Source: Pseudomonas sp. UYIF39
Lineage (GTDB): Bacteria > Pseudomonadota > Gammaproteobacteria > Pseudomonadales > Pseudomonadaceae
Assembly: GCF_029963765.1 (NCBI RefSeq)
Contig: NZ_JALBYU010000002.1
Coordinates: 248,001-312,000 of the forward strand
DNA: 64,000 bases
Direction of reading: 5' to 3'
Shown here: positions 55,055 to 63,885 of the stretch, piece by piece
Numbering within the stretch: position 1 is the first letter of the stretch
Layout: every line of letters begins with the position of its first letter
Translations under genes and position numbers: made by a program
Notes under the pieces: generated by a model
Database searches by the model: none
What the model was told of the DNA's origin: nothing
The model's input: only the letters and a program-made list of their open reading frames with translations

Positions 55055-55184
55055 TTGTGGTGAGGGGATTTATCCCCGTTCGGCTGCGCAGCAGTCGCAA
55101 GCACTCCCGTTTAACCTTGAACTGCTGGGGCTGCTTCGCACCCAGCGGGGCGGTGCGACGCTTCGCTAAATCCCCTCACCACAA
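55055..55184. repeat. Long inverted intergenic repeat, different family from the REP core
   Basis: TTGTGGTGAGGGGATTTA at the left and TAAATCCCCTCACCACAA at the right are exact inverse copies 130 bases apart. The interior contains further short palindromes (GGCTGCGCAGC, GGGGCTGCTTCGCACCC). It occupies most of the 351-base gap between lptM and cyaY. Similar TGAGGGGATTTATCCCC elements are common in this genus. No gene is seen in 54965-55315. Confidence 0.85.
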
Positions 55185-55315
55185 AGGCCCGCTCCCACAG
55201 GTACAGTGTTTGATGTACCTATATCGACGCTTGGTCGTTATCCTTTGCAATCACCGGGGCTCGCCCGTATCTTGCGGCGCTTGAGCGTGAGTAGACACTT
55301 TTTGAGGTTCCCGCA

Positions 55316-55648
55316 ATGAGTTTGACTGAAGCCCGTTTCCACGATCTGGTCGATGCCACCCAGCAGACGCTGGAGGATATTTTTGACGAGTGTGACCTGG
55401 ATATCGATCTGGAGAGCTCGGCCGGTGTGCTCACCGTCAAGTTCGAAAATGGCAGCCAGTTGATCTTCAGCCGTCAGGAGCCGCTGCGGCAGCTGTGGCT
55501 GGCGGCCGTTTCCGGTGGTTTCCACTTCGACTACGACGAAGAGAGCGAGCGCTGGATGTGCGACAAGAGCGAAGAGCAGCTGGGCGAAATGCTTGAACGC
55601 ATCGTCAAGCAGCAAGGTGACGCCGAGCTCGATTTCGAAGGCCTGTGA
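55316..55648 (+). CDS. cyaY: Frataxin-like iron protein CyaY
   Basis: A 110-residue frataxin homologue. The acidic first helix (ARFHDLVDATQQTLEDIFDE) carries iron-binding acids, and GVLTVKFENGSQLIFSRQEP, QLWLAAVSGGFHFDY and the C-terminal helix complete the fold. It modulates iron-sulfur cluster assembly. It is divergent from the lptM operon. Confidence 0.95.
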   Translation: MSLTEARFHDLVDATQQTLEDIFDECDLDIDLESSAGVLTVKFENGSQLIFSRQEPLRQLWLAAVSGGFHFDYDEESERWMCDKSEEQLGEMLERIVKQQGDAELDFEGL

Positions 55649-55652
55649 GATC

Positions 55653-55877
55653 GTGACCCAGCCTGCGCCCGTTCGTCCGCCCAAACCGCTCTACAGCAAT
55701 GTCAGCCCGGCGGTGGCTTCGCCGTGCAGCGGCGTGTGTCGGCTGGATGAGCAGAAGGTCTGCCTTGGGTGTTTTCGCCATGTCGAAGACATCCGCGAAT
55801 GGCGCTCGGCCGATGATGATCGTCGTCGGGTTATCTGCGCCCAGGCCGCACAGCGCAAACAGGTCGGCGGGGCCTGA
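55653..55877 (+). CDS. DUF1289 small cysteine-rich protein
   Basis: A 74-residue protein with the DUF1289 pattern SPCSGVCRLDEQKVCLGCFR, in which four cysteines probably bind a metal, followed by IREWRSADDDRRRVI. The start is GTG at 55653, four bases after cyaY, and reading upstream only continues out of frame inside cyaY. Function unknown. Likely cotranscribed with cyaY. Confidence 0.85.
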   Translation: MTQPAPVRPPKPLYSNVSPAVASPCSGVCRLDEQKVCLGCFRHVEDIREWRSADDDRRRVICAQAAQRKQVGGA

Positions 55878-55937
55878 CTTGTATATTTATTGAGCTGTGA
55901 TAGTGTCCGGGTACGCCTCAACCCATCGAGGTTCGTG

Positions 55938-55967
55938 AAAACCCCGCCTTTTTCTGGCGGGGTTTTG
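55938..55967 (+). terminator. Intrinsic terminator between DUF1289 and rnk
   Basis: AAAACCCCGCC-TTTTTCT-GGCGGGGTTTT is a strong stem with a T-run, 60 bases beyond the DUF1289 stop. It separates the cyaY unit from rnk. Confidence 0.92.
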
Positions 55968-56003
55968 CTTTTTCTGTGCAGAAGAAAGGAGTCTGCCTCT
56001 ATC

Positions 56004-56414
56004 ATGATCGCACCTTCCATTACCCTTACCCGTCTGGACGTTCAACGTCTGGAGCGCCTGATCGACAGCCTGGATGACACGCTGCCGGGCGTTATCGCGC
56101 TGCAAACCGAACTGGATCGCGCCGATACCCTGGTCGGTCACGATGAAGTGCCCGCCGATGTCGTGACCATGAATTCCCGTGTGCATTGCCGTGAAGAGAT
56201 CAGCGGCAAGGACTATCACCTGACACTGGTTTACCCGAAGGATGCCAATGCCGACGAAGGCAAAATTTCCATTCTTGCGCCAGTGGGCAGTGCTTTGCTC
56301 GGTATGAAGGTGGGTCAGCACATCGACTGGCCGGCTCCTGGTGGCAAGACCCTCAAGCTAACCCTGCTTGAAGTCGAATCGCAGCCTGCCAATGGCGGCG
56401 ACTTCCCGGAATGA
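56004..56414 (+). CDS. rnk: Nucleoside diphosphate kinase regulator Rnk
   Basis: A 136-residue GreA-like protein. The short N-terminal coiled coil (LDVQRLERLIDSLDD) precedes an FKBP-like C-terminal domain (DYHLTLVYPKDAN, ISILAPVGSALLGMKVGQHI). Rnk binds RNA polymerase and was named for control of nucleoside diphosphate kinase and alginate in Pseudomonas. AAAGGAG lies 12 bases before ATG 56004. The upstream frame runs back through the terminator and is not used. Confidence 0.93.
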   Translation: MIAPSITLTRLDVQRLERLIDSLDDTLPGVIALQTELDRADTLVGHDEVPADVVTMNSRVHCREEISGKDYHLTLVYPKDANADEGKISILAPVGSALLGMKVGQHIDWPAPGGKTLKLTLLEVESQPANGGDFPE

Positions 56415-56421
56415 CCCTCCC

Positions 56422-59268
56422 TCAGACCTGTTCGAGCGCCTCGTTCAACGCGCGTTCCAGGTCTGCCTTGTAGCGCAGGTACAGATTGCTTGAGTTCTGC
56501 CCATCACCGAGCAGGCCCGTCAGGTCCAGGTCGGTGATGTAACAGCGATAGCGTTCGGTTTCACGGCGCTGCTCGACGATTTCCCGGGCGACCACACTGA
56601 ACAGTTGGTCGCCATGTTCCAGCTCTGAAAACTCCCGCTGATTGCAATACAACGTGACGTGCACCTGCCCCGGTGCGGCTTTGCCGACAATCGCCTGCAC
56701 GTCGTAGTACGGTTTGTTGACCGGGGTCTGCGGCGCAGGCCGAGCTTCGACCCGACGCGCCCGTACGGGGCCGGAAGGCAGCAGTTGGTAATACAAGGTG
56801 TCCAGGCTCAGCGGCTGGGCGATATCCATCGGCAGCAAGGCGTCGCGCCGGTACTGGATCGATTGCAGGAAACGTTGCAGCGGCACCAGCAGGCTCTGCT
56901 CGTCGTGGTAGGGCAAGCGCTGCTGCCACAGGGCATTGAATTCATCCAGGACATACAGGTCAGCGTGGTATTCGTTGATCCGGTAGAACACCTGGATGCA
57001 ATCGGGCTGGCCCATCGGCAGGACCAGCGCCAGGTCGTGGTCTTCCAGTGCCATCGGGTCCAGGTGCAGCGGGCTGTAGCTTGTCAGCTCTTCGCCCAGG
57101 TAATCGACCAGCGCCGGCAGCGTGGCGAGGGCGACATGATTGACCTGACCGGGCACCAGTTCCAACACGTGGTAGTGCTGCTGGACCTGAATCAGGTAGC
57201 GATGATTGAGTTTGCTCAACAGCAGGTTCTGCGCGGTGTCGAGGATTTCTTCGACCCGTCGGGCGATGAACTGCGCGCGGTTGTGGCAGAAGCACCGAAC
57301 CCGCAACGTGGGTTGTTGTAACCCGTCGGGCAGGTTGTTGAGGTAATCGCGCATGCAGTCGAGCAGTGCGTGGGGGCCGTCGAAGCGGTTGACCAGCACT
57401 TCGTTCCAACTATTGAGCGTGACCTGATCCAGGGTCAGCACCAGGTTTTCCCGGACGCCGGCGTAGCTCAGGGAATCGGTGCGCTCGGTGGTCATCAGGA
57501 TGTTCAGGTCGCGGTGGTGCTTGAGTGGATCGACGCCGACGTTCACCAGGATCAGCACTTCACTCGGCACACTGGCGCGCAGTAATGGTTCTTCGGCGAC
57601 GGTCGTCAGCGGCAGGACGATGCTCTGTTGCAGGCTGCCGAGCAGGTTGAACAGTTCGAACTCGCTCAAATCGCTGGTGCCGGGATGCAAGGCCAGGCGA
57701 GTGCTGCTGTCGATCACGCCATTGCGGTGACACCAGGTCAGCAGTTCCAGCAATTGGCGGCTGCGCTTGATCGGTGCGAAATGCTCCCATTCGAGGGCCG
57801 TCAGGCTGCCGTTGTACAAGCCCCACTGAGGTTGACCCGATTCTTTTTTGTTCGGCGCATGCACCAGCGTAAGGGTGTCTTCGGCCAGGTCCGGGGCGAT
57901 GCCAGGGTTGATGAACTCGACCTTGTCGGCCTTGCGCTCGAAGGCCGCGTACAGCCGTCGACCCAGCACATTGAGGTCGCGCTTGTTGATCAGGCTGACG
58001 GTCTGTTCGTTGCGGGCGAACTGGGTCAGGAAGCGGTAGCGGTAATTGAGCTCGTTGACCAAGGCCCGGCGTTCAGAGCTGACCTGACGGACTTTCCACT
58101 GGCTGCGGCTATCGAGCAGGGCCAGTTGACGATGATCCCACTGCCATTCGTGGGCCAGGCGTTTGAGCAACGAACGCTGCCAGCTCTGAGTGCGACTGCT
58201 GCTGCCGGTGAGTTTGCGATTGACCTTCAGGTACAACGCCCGGCGTACCAACTCCAGCCGTTCCGGCTCGCCACGGGCAGTTAGATATTCCTCGATGCGC
58301 CGGTAAACCACGACGTACGGGTCCAGCTCATCAAGGTCGAGCCGATTAGCAAACACCGCTTGCTTGAAGCGCAGGCTCAGGCAATGAACCGTGGGGTGTT
58401 CGCTGGCATAGACCTCGGTCAGCAGCAGTTTGAGTACCGATTTGTATGGCGACTCGATGCCCTTGAACAACTGCCAGAGCCCGGCGCCGATGTATTCGCC
58501 AGGCGGGATATAGGCCAGATGCCCCAGGTCCAGGGTTTCGTCGGCGCGGATGAAGCGCTTGGACATCAGTGTGTGGGTGTAACGGTCGTAGCTCGCTTCT
58601 TCGTAGACCGGCACCAGCCACCAGACAGGCGTGCGTCCGGCCAGCCAGATCGCGGTGCGATAAAACTCGTCCAGCAGCAGATAGTGCTGGGTGGTGCCGC
58701 AGTCTTCCGAGCTCAGTTGCGTATCACGTTCGCCGCGTACGAAACGGGCCGGGTCGATCAGGAAAAAATGCGCCTCGGCGCCCTGGCTGGCCGCCCAGAT
58801 TTCGAGGAGCTGGCATTTTTTGCGCAGTTCAGTGAGTTCGCTTTCGCTCAAGTCCGGCCCGTGGCAGACCCATACATCCATGTCGCTCTGGTCGGCCTGG
58901 GCGAGGGTGCCGAGGCTGCCCATCAGGAACAGGCCGTGAATCGGTCGCGGCGGATTGCTGCCGTGGCGGGGCTTATAGGAAAACGAGCGGGTCAGGCGTT
59001 GGGCTTCGGCGAGGGCGTTGGCGTCGGGTTCGTAATTCGACAGCCCGGCCGGCGTGCTGCCCGAAACGTACCCCGGCAACAGCGGATGATTGACGTGGAA
59101 AAACAGCGGTAACAGGGTCAGCACCGCTTGCTGGCGGGTCGATAACCCTTCCATGGCCCGGGCCATACGGCCTTCGTTGAGCTTCAGAAAGCGTGCGCGC
59201 AGTTGGCTGAGAACCTTGCGGTCGATTCCCTCGTCCAGATCGGGGCGGATTTCATGGGTGCGGGTCAT
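56422..59268 (-). CDS. cyaA: Class I adenylate cyclase
   Basis: A 948-residue cyclase producing cAMP, the effector of Vfr/Crp. The nucleotidyltransferase-like active site GSLGTLAQADQSDMDVWVC (near residue 115-135) contains the metal-binding aspartates. The long C-terminal half matches the regulatory domain of enterobacterial-type enzymes. It converges with rnk, with seven bases between them. Confidence 0.94.
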   Translation of the reverse strand: MTRTHEIRPDLDEGIDRKVLSQLRARFLKLNEGRMARAMEGLSTRQQAVLTLLPLFFHVNHPLLPGYVSGSTPAGLSNYEPDANALAEAQRLTRSFSYKPRHGSNPPRPIHGLFLMGSLGTLAQADQSDMDVWVCHGPDLSESELTELRKKCQLLEIWAASQGAEAHFFLIDPARFVRGERDTQLSSEDCGTTQHYLLLDEFYRTAIWLAGRTPVWWLVPVYEEASYDRYTHTLMSKRFIRADETLDLGHLAYIPPGEYIGAGLWQLFKGIESPYKSVLKLLLTEVYASEHPTVHCLSLRFKQAVFANRLDLDELDPYVVVYRRIEEYLTARGEPERLELVRRALYLKVNRKLTGSSSRTQSWQRSLLKRLAHEWQWDHRQLALLDSRSQWKVRQVSSERRALVNELNYRYRFLTQFARNEQTVSLINKRDLNVLGRRLYAAFERKADKVEFINPGIAPDLAEDTLTLVHAPNKKESGQPQWGLYNGSLTALEWEHFAPIKRSRQLLELLTWCHRNGVIDSSTRLALHPGTSDLSEFELFNLLGSLQQSIVLPLTTVAEEPLLRASVPSEVLILVNVGVDPLKHHRDLNILMTTERTDSLSYAGVRENLVLTLDQVTLNSWNEVLVNRFDGPHALLDCMRDYLNNLPDGLQQPTLRVRCFCHNRAQFIARRVEEILDTAQNLLLSKLNHRYLIQVQQHYHVLELVPGQVNHVALATLPALVDYLGEELTSYSPLHLDPMALEDHDLALVLPMGQPDCIQVFYRINEYHADLYVLDEFNALWQQRLPYHDEQSLLVPLQRFLQSIQYRRDALLPMDIAQPLSLDTLYYQLLPSGPVRARRVEARPAPQTPVNKPYYDVQAIVGKAAPGQVHVTLYCNQREFSELEHGDQLFSVVAREIVEQRRETERYRCYITDLDLTGLLGDGQNSSNLYLRYKADLERALNEALEQV

Positions 59269-59424
59269 GTCAGCTCAAACCGGCTCGCGGGGCACAGACA
59301 TGGGTGTCTGCGGATGAGGGGCAGTTTAGCGCCTCGGCTCCAGGACTTTTAAGCTGATTTTGTTTTTCTGGCGTCAGATTTTTATCGCGGGGCGACGGCA
59401 GGTAACAGGCAAGTAACGAAATGT

Positions 59425-59460
59425 GCCCGCGGAAATCCCGTAGCAGGGGTTTCCGTGGGC
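59425..59460. other. Long hairpin downstream of the TIGR02647 gene
   Basis: GCCCGCGGAAATCCC and GGGGTTTCCGTGGGC form a 15-bp imperfect stem. It lies at the 3' end of the leftward TIGR02647 gene but lacks a T-run. It may stabilise the transcript end or weakly terminate it. Confidence 0.5.
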
Positions 59461-59473
59461 GCTACGGTAATGC

Positions 59474-59719
59474 TCAGGCAGTTTCCCGGACGTTGAGAAT
59501 GGTCAGAACGGTTTGCACATTTTGCGCGGCATCACGACCCAGGCTGGTCAGATAACCGCCATCGGGCTGAGTGATCAGTTCTTTATCGAACAGGCGTTGG
59601 GCGGCGGCAATGGCTTTCGGGGCAGCGGTCTGATGAATTTTCAAACCTTCCTGGGAACTGTCCAGGTTGAAGAGTGCGAGGATTTCCAGTTCGGCAACCA
59701 ACTCAGGGGTAAGCGACAT
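59474..59719 (-). CDS. TIGR02647 family protein
   Basis: An 81-residue conserved protein of gammaproteobacteria: LTPELVAELEILALFNLDSS, then winged-helix-like AAQRLFDKELITQPDGGYLT and a C-terminal helix. A DNA-binding role has been suggested for the family but not shown. It appears to be monocistronic, downstream of the 98-residue gene. Confidence 0.85.
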   Translation of the reverse strand: MSLTPELVAELEILALFNLDSSQEGLKIHQTAAPKAIAAAQRLFDKELITQPDGGYLTSLGRDAAQNVQTVLTILNVRETA

Positions 59720-59896
59720 AAGGACTCCAGACTTTCTAGGAATTGGACGACAGCGTCCCTAAGGTGATCCCACTCGAGCGGCATGTCCAGTGCTCGCGAC
59801 AGGGTTTTTTCGCCTTGGGAAGCATTCCCCGGCGGGTGGTTCGGCAGCGGGGTGGATTCAGTGTAGTCAGGGTCTGAGAAACGGTTGCCTGAATTG

Positions 59897-59931
59897 AAAA
59901 AGATCGCAGCCTTCGACAGGTGCGATCTTTT
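59897..59931 (-). terminator. Intrinsic terminator after the 98-residue acidic protein
   Basis: AAAAGATCGCA and TGCGATCTTTT flank a 12-base loop. Read leftward it ends in a T-run, immediately after the acidic-protein stop codon. Confidence 0.88.
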
Positions 59932-59935
59932 GATT

Positions 59936-60232
59936 TTATTTCTTTTCCGGCGGCAACTCTGGCAATGCACGCAACGCGGCTTCATACCATTCAGTGTTGA
60001 ACGCGCGGTCTTCTTCGAGGATCGCGTCGATTTCCACTGCCAGAACGTGGGCCATCAGATTGAGGATTTCTTCACGCTCGTAACCCACCAATGTCAGCTT
60101 GTTGAAGGTTGCTTTGGCGGCTGGCGGGTTGTCGCTTTCGATCTGGTTTTCGATGGCTTCGACCAGGGTGTTTTCGGCGAACTCTTCTTCGTCGATGTCG
60201 TCGTTGTTGATGCCGGGGGTTGGCTCGCTCAT
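59936..60232 (-). CDS. Conserved hypothetical acidic protein
   Basis: A 98-residue protein with an acidic disordered start (PGINNDDIDEEEFAENTLVE) and a helical core (AAKATFNKLTLVGYEREEIL, NLMAHVLAVEIDAILEED). It looks soluble and cytoplasmic, and I recognise only a conserved Pseudomonas protein without a named domain. A purine-rich ribosome site and a strong terminator support it as a real gene. Confidence 0.82.
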   Translation of the reverse strand: MSEPTPGINNDDIDEEEFAENTLVEAIENQIESDNPPAAKATFNKLTLVGYEREEILNLMAHVLAVEIDAILEEDRAFNTEWYEAALRALPELPPEKK

Positions 60233-60356
60233 GGCAGGCTCCTCAAGTTAAGGCGGCCAGTTTACCTGCATTCAGCGCTGTGATGCTGCTGGCAAGAAAC
60301 GCCGCGGCATTCTATAAAAGGCACCTGCCAACCCCGCACGGCCTGGAGGCTATGTG

Positions 60357-61016
60357 ATGCTCAAGCTTTATGGATTTTCCGTCAGTAACTACTACAACAT
60401 GGTCAAGCTGGCGCTGCTCGAGAAGGGACTGCCGTTTGAAGAGGTACTGTTTTACCCGGGGCCGAGCCCCGAGGCATTAGCCATCAGCCCGCGTGGGAAG
60501 ATACCGGTGCTGGGCGTCGAACAGGGTTTCGTCAACGAAACCAGCGTGATTCTCGAGTACCTCGAACAAAGCCAGAAAGGCACGCCGCTGTTGCCGAGCG
60601 ATCCCTTTGAGCGTTCGCAGGTCCTGGCACTGGCCAAGGAAATCGAGATGTACATCGAATTGCCTGGGCGTGCCTGTTACGCTGAAGCATTTTTCGGCAT
60701 GACGGTGCCGGATGCGATCAAGGACAAGACCAAAGCCGAGTTGCTGCTGGGGTTTGCCTCACTGGGCAGGCACGGCAAGTTCGCCCCTTATGTGGCAGGT
60801 GACAGCCTGAGCATTGCGGACTTGTATTTCCTCTACAGCGTGCCACTGGCCTGTGCGGTGGCGCAGAAGCTGTTTGACCTGGATTTGCTGGCTGAGATGC
60901 CGGCGGCCAAGGCGCTGCTGGAGCGTCTGGAGCAGAATCCGAACGTACAACGGATTACGGCGGACAAGGATGCGGCAATGCCTGCGTTTTTGGCGATGGT
61001 CGCGTCCAAGAAGTAG
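60357..61016 (+). CDS. Glutathione S-transferase family protein
   Basis: A 219-residue GST. The thioredoxin-like N-terminal domain (LKLYGFSVSNYYNMVKLALL, with Ser/Asn/Tyr at the active-site loop and the NETSVILEYLE glutathione site) precedes an all-helical C-terminal domain with SLSIADLYFLYS. Substrate unknown. GGAGG is seven bases before ATG 60357. The GTG one codon upstream and an out-of-frame ATG at 60352 fit less well. Confidence 0.9.
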   Translation: MLKLYGFSVSNYYNMVKLALLEKGLPFEEVLFYPGPSPEALAISPRGKIPVLGVEQGFVNETSVILEYLEQSQKGTPLLPSDPFERSQVLALAKEIEMYIELPGRACYAEAFFGMTVPDAIKDKTKAELLLGFASLGRHGKFAPYVAGDSLSIADLYFLYSVPLACAVAQKLFDLDLLAEMPAAKALLERLEQNPNVQRITADKDAAMPAFLAMVASKK

Positions 61017-61042
61017 GTTTTTTTAGCGTCTTCAAGACCGCA

Positions 61043-61135
61043 TTCGCGAGCAGGCTCGCTCCCACATTGGATCTATGGTGTTCACAAGGTTTGTGTTCAC
61101 CACCGATTTAATGTGGGAGCGAGCCTGCTCGCGAA
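61043..61135. repeat. REP pair in outward orientation, variant core
   Basis: TTCGCGAGCAGGCTCGCTCC and its inverse GGAGCGAGCCTGCTCGCGAA lie 93 bases end to end. The core has GCCTGC in place of GCTTGC, and the pair points outward as at 8876. It lies between the convergent GST and argH genes. Confidence 0.92.
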
Positions 61136-61147
61136 GCTTTTGACGGT

Positions 61148-62542
61148 TTAGCGGCTGGCGAGTAACGCCTGTCCGCGAACCACAGCCTTTTTGACCTGTG
61201 CCGGCGCAGTCCCGCCGATGTGGTCACGGGCATTCACCGAGCCTTCCAGCGTCAACACGGCGAACACATCCTGATCGATCTGGTCGCTGAACTTGCGCAG
61301 CTCTTCCAGGCTCATTTCCGCCAGGTCTTTACCGCTTTCCACGCCGTACTTCACGGCATGGCCAACGATTTCGTGGCAGTCACGGAACGGCAGCCCGCGG
61401 CGAACCAGGTAGTCGGCCAGGTCGGTGGCGGTGGAGAAACCGCGCAAGGCTGCTTCACGCATCATCGCGTGCTTGGGTTTAATCGCCGGAATCATGTCGG
61501 CAAAGGCCCGCAGCGAGTCGCGCAACGTGTCGGCAGCGTCGAACAGAGGCTCTTTATCTTCCTGGTTGTCCTTGTTGTAGGCCAGGGGCTGGCCTTTCAT
61601 CAGGGTCAGCAGGCCCATCAGCGCGCCGAATACGCGGCCGGTCTTGCCACGCACCAGCTCTGGGACGTCCGGGTTTTTCTTTTGCGGCATGATCGAGCTA
61701 CCGGTGCAGAAACGGTCCGGCAGATCGATGAACTGGAACTGCGCGCTGGTCCATAGCACCAGCTCTTCGGAGAAGCGCGACAAGTGCATCATCGCGATGC
61801 TCGCGGCCGAGCAGAACTCGATGGCGAAGTCACGATCGGACACGTTGTCCAGCGAGTTACCGCCCACAGCGTCGAAGCCCAACAGTTGGGCGGTGAATTC
61901 GCGGTCGATCGGGTAGGTGGTACCGGCCAGTGCGGCGCTGCCCAGCGGCATGCGGTTGGTACGTTTGCGGCAGTCGACCAGACGCTCGTAGTCGCGGCTG
62001 AGCATCTCGAACCAGGCCAGCATGTGGTGCCCGAAGGTGACCGGCTGTGCGGTTTGCAGGTGGGTGAAGCCTGGCATGATGCTACCGGCTTCGCGCTCGG
62101 CCTGCTCCAGCAAGCCTTTTTGCAGACGGGTGATTTCGCTCAGGATCAGGTCGATCTCGTCACGCAGCCACAGGCGGATGTCGGTGGCGACCTGGTCGTT
62201 ACGGCTGCGGCCGGTGTGCAGCTTTTTACCGGTGACGCCGATGCGGTCGGTCAGACGCGCCTCGATGTTCATGTGCACGTCTTCGAGGTCGATGCGCCAG
62301 TCGAACTGGCCGGCCTCGATTTCACCCTGGATGGTCTTCAGGCCATCAGTGATGCTGTCGCGCTCGGCATCAGTCAGCACGCCGACCTTGGCCAGCATCG
62401 TGGCGTGAGCGATCGAGCCCATGATGTCGTGGCGATACAGGCGCTGGTCGAAAGTGACGGAGGCGGTGAAGCGGGCGACGAAGGCGTCGACGGGTTCACT
62501 GAAGCGGCCGCCCCAGGACTGATTGGTCTTGTCAGTGCTCAT
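61148..62542 (-). CDS. argH: Argininosuccinate lyase
   Basis: A 464-residue fumarase-superfamily enzyme releasing arginine and fumarate. The signature [16 protein letters not shown], the [13 protein letters not shown] region and [21 protein letters not shown] histidines are present. The Met at 62542 gives the normal start ([17 protein letters not shown]). The frame continues upstream for 54 codons without family support. Confidence 0.96.
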   Translation of the reverse strand: MSTDKTNQSWGGRFSEPVDAFVARFTASVTFDQRLYRHDIMGSIAHATMLAKVGVLTDAERDSITDGLKTIQGEIEAGQFDWRIDLEDVHMNIEARLTDRIGVTGKKLHTGRSRNDQVATDIRLWLRDEIDLILSEITRLQKGLLEQAEREAGSIMPGFTHLQTAQPVTFGHHMLAWFEMLSRDYERLVDCRKRTNRMPLGSAALAGTTYPIDREFTAQLLGFDAVGGNSLDNVSDRDFAIEFCSAASIAMMHLSRFSEELVLWTSAQFQFIDLPDRFCTGSSIMPQKKNPDVPELVRGKTGRVFGALMGLLTLMKGQPLAYNKDNQEDKEPLFDAADTLRDSLRAFADMIPAIKPKHAMMREAALRGFSTATDLADYLVRRGLPFRDCHEIVGHAVKYGVESGKDLAEMSLEELRKFSDQIDQDVFAVLTLEGSVNARDHIGGTAPAQVKKAVVRGQALLASR

Positions 62543-62911
62543 GAATTCGCTCGTGTCGGCTGAAGAAAGATGGCGTAGAAAGCTGTCGCGGATAATAACA
62601 GGGTTGCCAATCCTGTCGCTGACACTGGTCGATACGTTTTTTTCTGAGGTGGCGGTCCATACTCGAGTCAACGCTGAGGGGATTTGCGCAACGATATTTT
62701 TCAATTGAGCAATATCGTGCCGGCAACCGTCTACAGTTGGACAGTAGGATCAGCGCACTTCTAGACGCTGCAGCTGACTATAAGAAGAGGGGGTGTTCAT
62801 ATTGTGTATCAACAAACCCTACGGCGATGCCTCGCCAACGCGGGCCTGGGCCGCCAAACGCACGACAGATGAAAATTTAGCCGTCGGACGGGCGGCACTT
62901 TTTGGCCCTCG

Positions 62912-62948
62912 CGCTAGTCTTAGCGTGGATCGCGGTGACGGACGTCAC
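62912..62948. promoter_or_regulatory. Two dyads upstream of algR
   Basis: CGCTA-GTCT-TAGCG (62912-62925) and GTGACG-GA-CGTCAC (62935-62948) are perfect inverted repeats 54-90 bases before the algR start. Either could be an operator. The rest of the 459-base argH-algR gap shows no credible gene. Confidence 0.4.
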
Positions 62949-63001
62949 TTCACCTGTCTACGCTATCCTTGTGCGAGACTCACGCAGGAATCCAGCGCAA
63001 T

Positions 63002-63748
63002 ATGAATGTCCTGATCGTTGATGACGAACCCCTTGCCCGCGAGCGCCTGAGCCGAATGGTTGGCGAACTCGAGGGATACAGTGTCCTGGAGCCTAGCGCC
63101 ACGAACGGCGATGAGGCGTTGGCTCTGATCGACAGCCACAAACCCGATATCGTGCTGCTCGATATCGGCATGCCGGGCCTCGATGGCCTGCAAGTGGCTG
63201 CACGATTGTGCGAACGCGAAACCCCGCCCGCCGTGGTGTTTTGCACAGGGCCCGATGAATTTGCCGTGGAAGCCTTACTGGCCAGCGCCGTAGGCTATCT
63301 GGTGAAACCTGTGCGTACAGAACAATTGCATGAAGCGTTGAAAAAAGCCGAGCGGCCCAATCGCGTCCAGCTCGCGGCCCTGACCCGTCCCGCCGCCGAA
63401 AGTGGCAGCGGCCCGCGCAGCCACATCAGCGCCCGTACCCGTAAAGGTATCGAATTGATCCCGTTGGGTCAGGTGGTCTACTTCATTGCGGATCACAAAT
63501 ACGTGACCTTGCGCCACGAAGGCGGCGAAGTGCTGCTGGATGAGCCGCTCAAGGCCCTTGAAGATGAATTTGGCGACCGCTTCGTGCGAATCCACCGCAA
63601 CGCGCTGGTCGCCCGCGAACGCATCGAACGCCTGCAACGCACGCCTCTAGGACATTTTCAGCTGTTCCTCAAAGGCTTGAACGGCGACGCCCTGATCGTC
63701 AGCCGACGGCATGTGGCCGGCGTGCGCAAGATGATGCAACAGCTTTAA
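63002..63748 (+). CDS. algR: LytTR-type response regulator AlgR
   Basis: A 248-residue regulator, exactly the AlgR length. The receiver domain has D54 in VLLDIGMPGLDG as phosphoacceptor and K in YLVKPVR. The C-terminal LytTR DNA-binding domain has VVYFIADHKYVTLRHEGGEV and FVRIHRNALVARERIERLQR. AlgR controls alginate, type IV pili and rhamnolipid genes in P. aeruginosa. The cognate kinase gene fimS/algZ, normally just upstream, is absent here. Start at 63002. Confidence 0.95.
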   Translation: MNVLIVDDEPLARERLSRMVGELEGYSVLEPSATNGDEALALIDSHKPDIVLLDIGMPGLDGLQVAARLCERETPPAVVFCTGPDEFAVEALLASAVGYLVKPVRTEQLHEALKKAERPNRVQLAALTRPAAESGSGPRSHISARTRKGIELIPLGQVVYFIADHKYVTLRHEGGEVLLDEPLKALEDEFGDRFVRIHRNALVARERIERLQRTPLGHFQLFLKGLNGDALIVSRRHVAGVRKMMQQL

Positions 63749-63770
63749 ACCGCCATTTATGGGCGGTTTT
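63747..63770 (+). terminator. Intrinsic terminator after algR
   Basis: ACCGCC-ATTTAT-GGGCGGTTTT begins at the algR stop codon and ends in a short T-run. It separates algR from hemC. Confidence 0.75.
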
Positions 63771-63885
63771 CATCCAGATCGCTGGATGTCTGAGGCCAGG
63801 GAGGCCACGCGGTTTCTGATACAAGTCAAAGTGGATTTGGCTGAGCTGTTATTATCCGCCGTATCTATTCAGTACGGATTGATCC

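Noticed and set aside
62793..63005. 70-codon frame before algR, considered as a fimS remnant or small gene
   Set aside because: It shows no histidine-kinase likeness, lacks a credible ribosome site and ends at the algR start. It is treated as promoter region.
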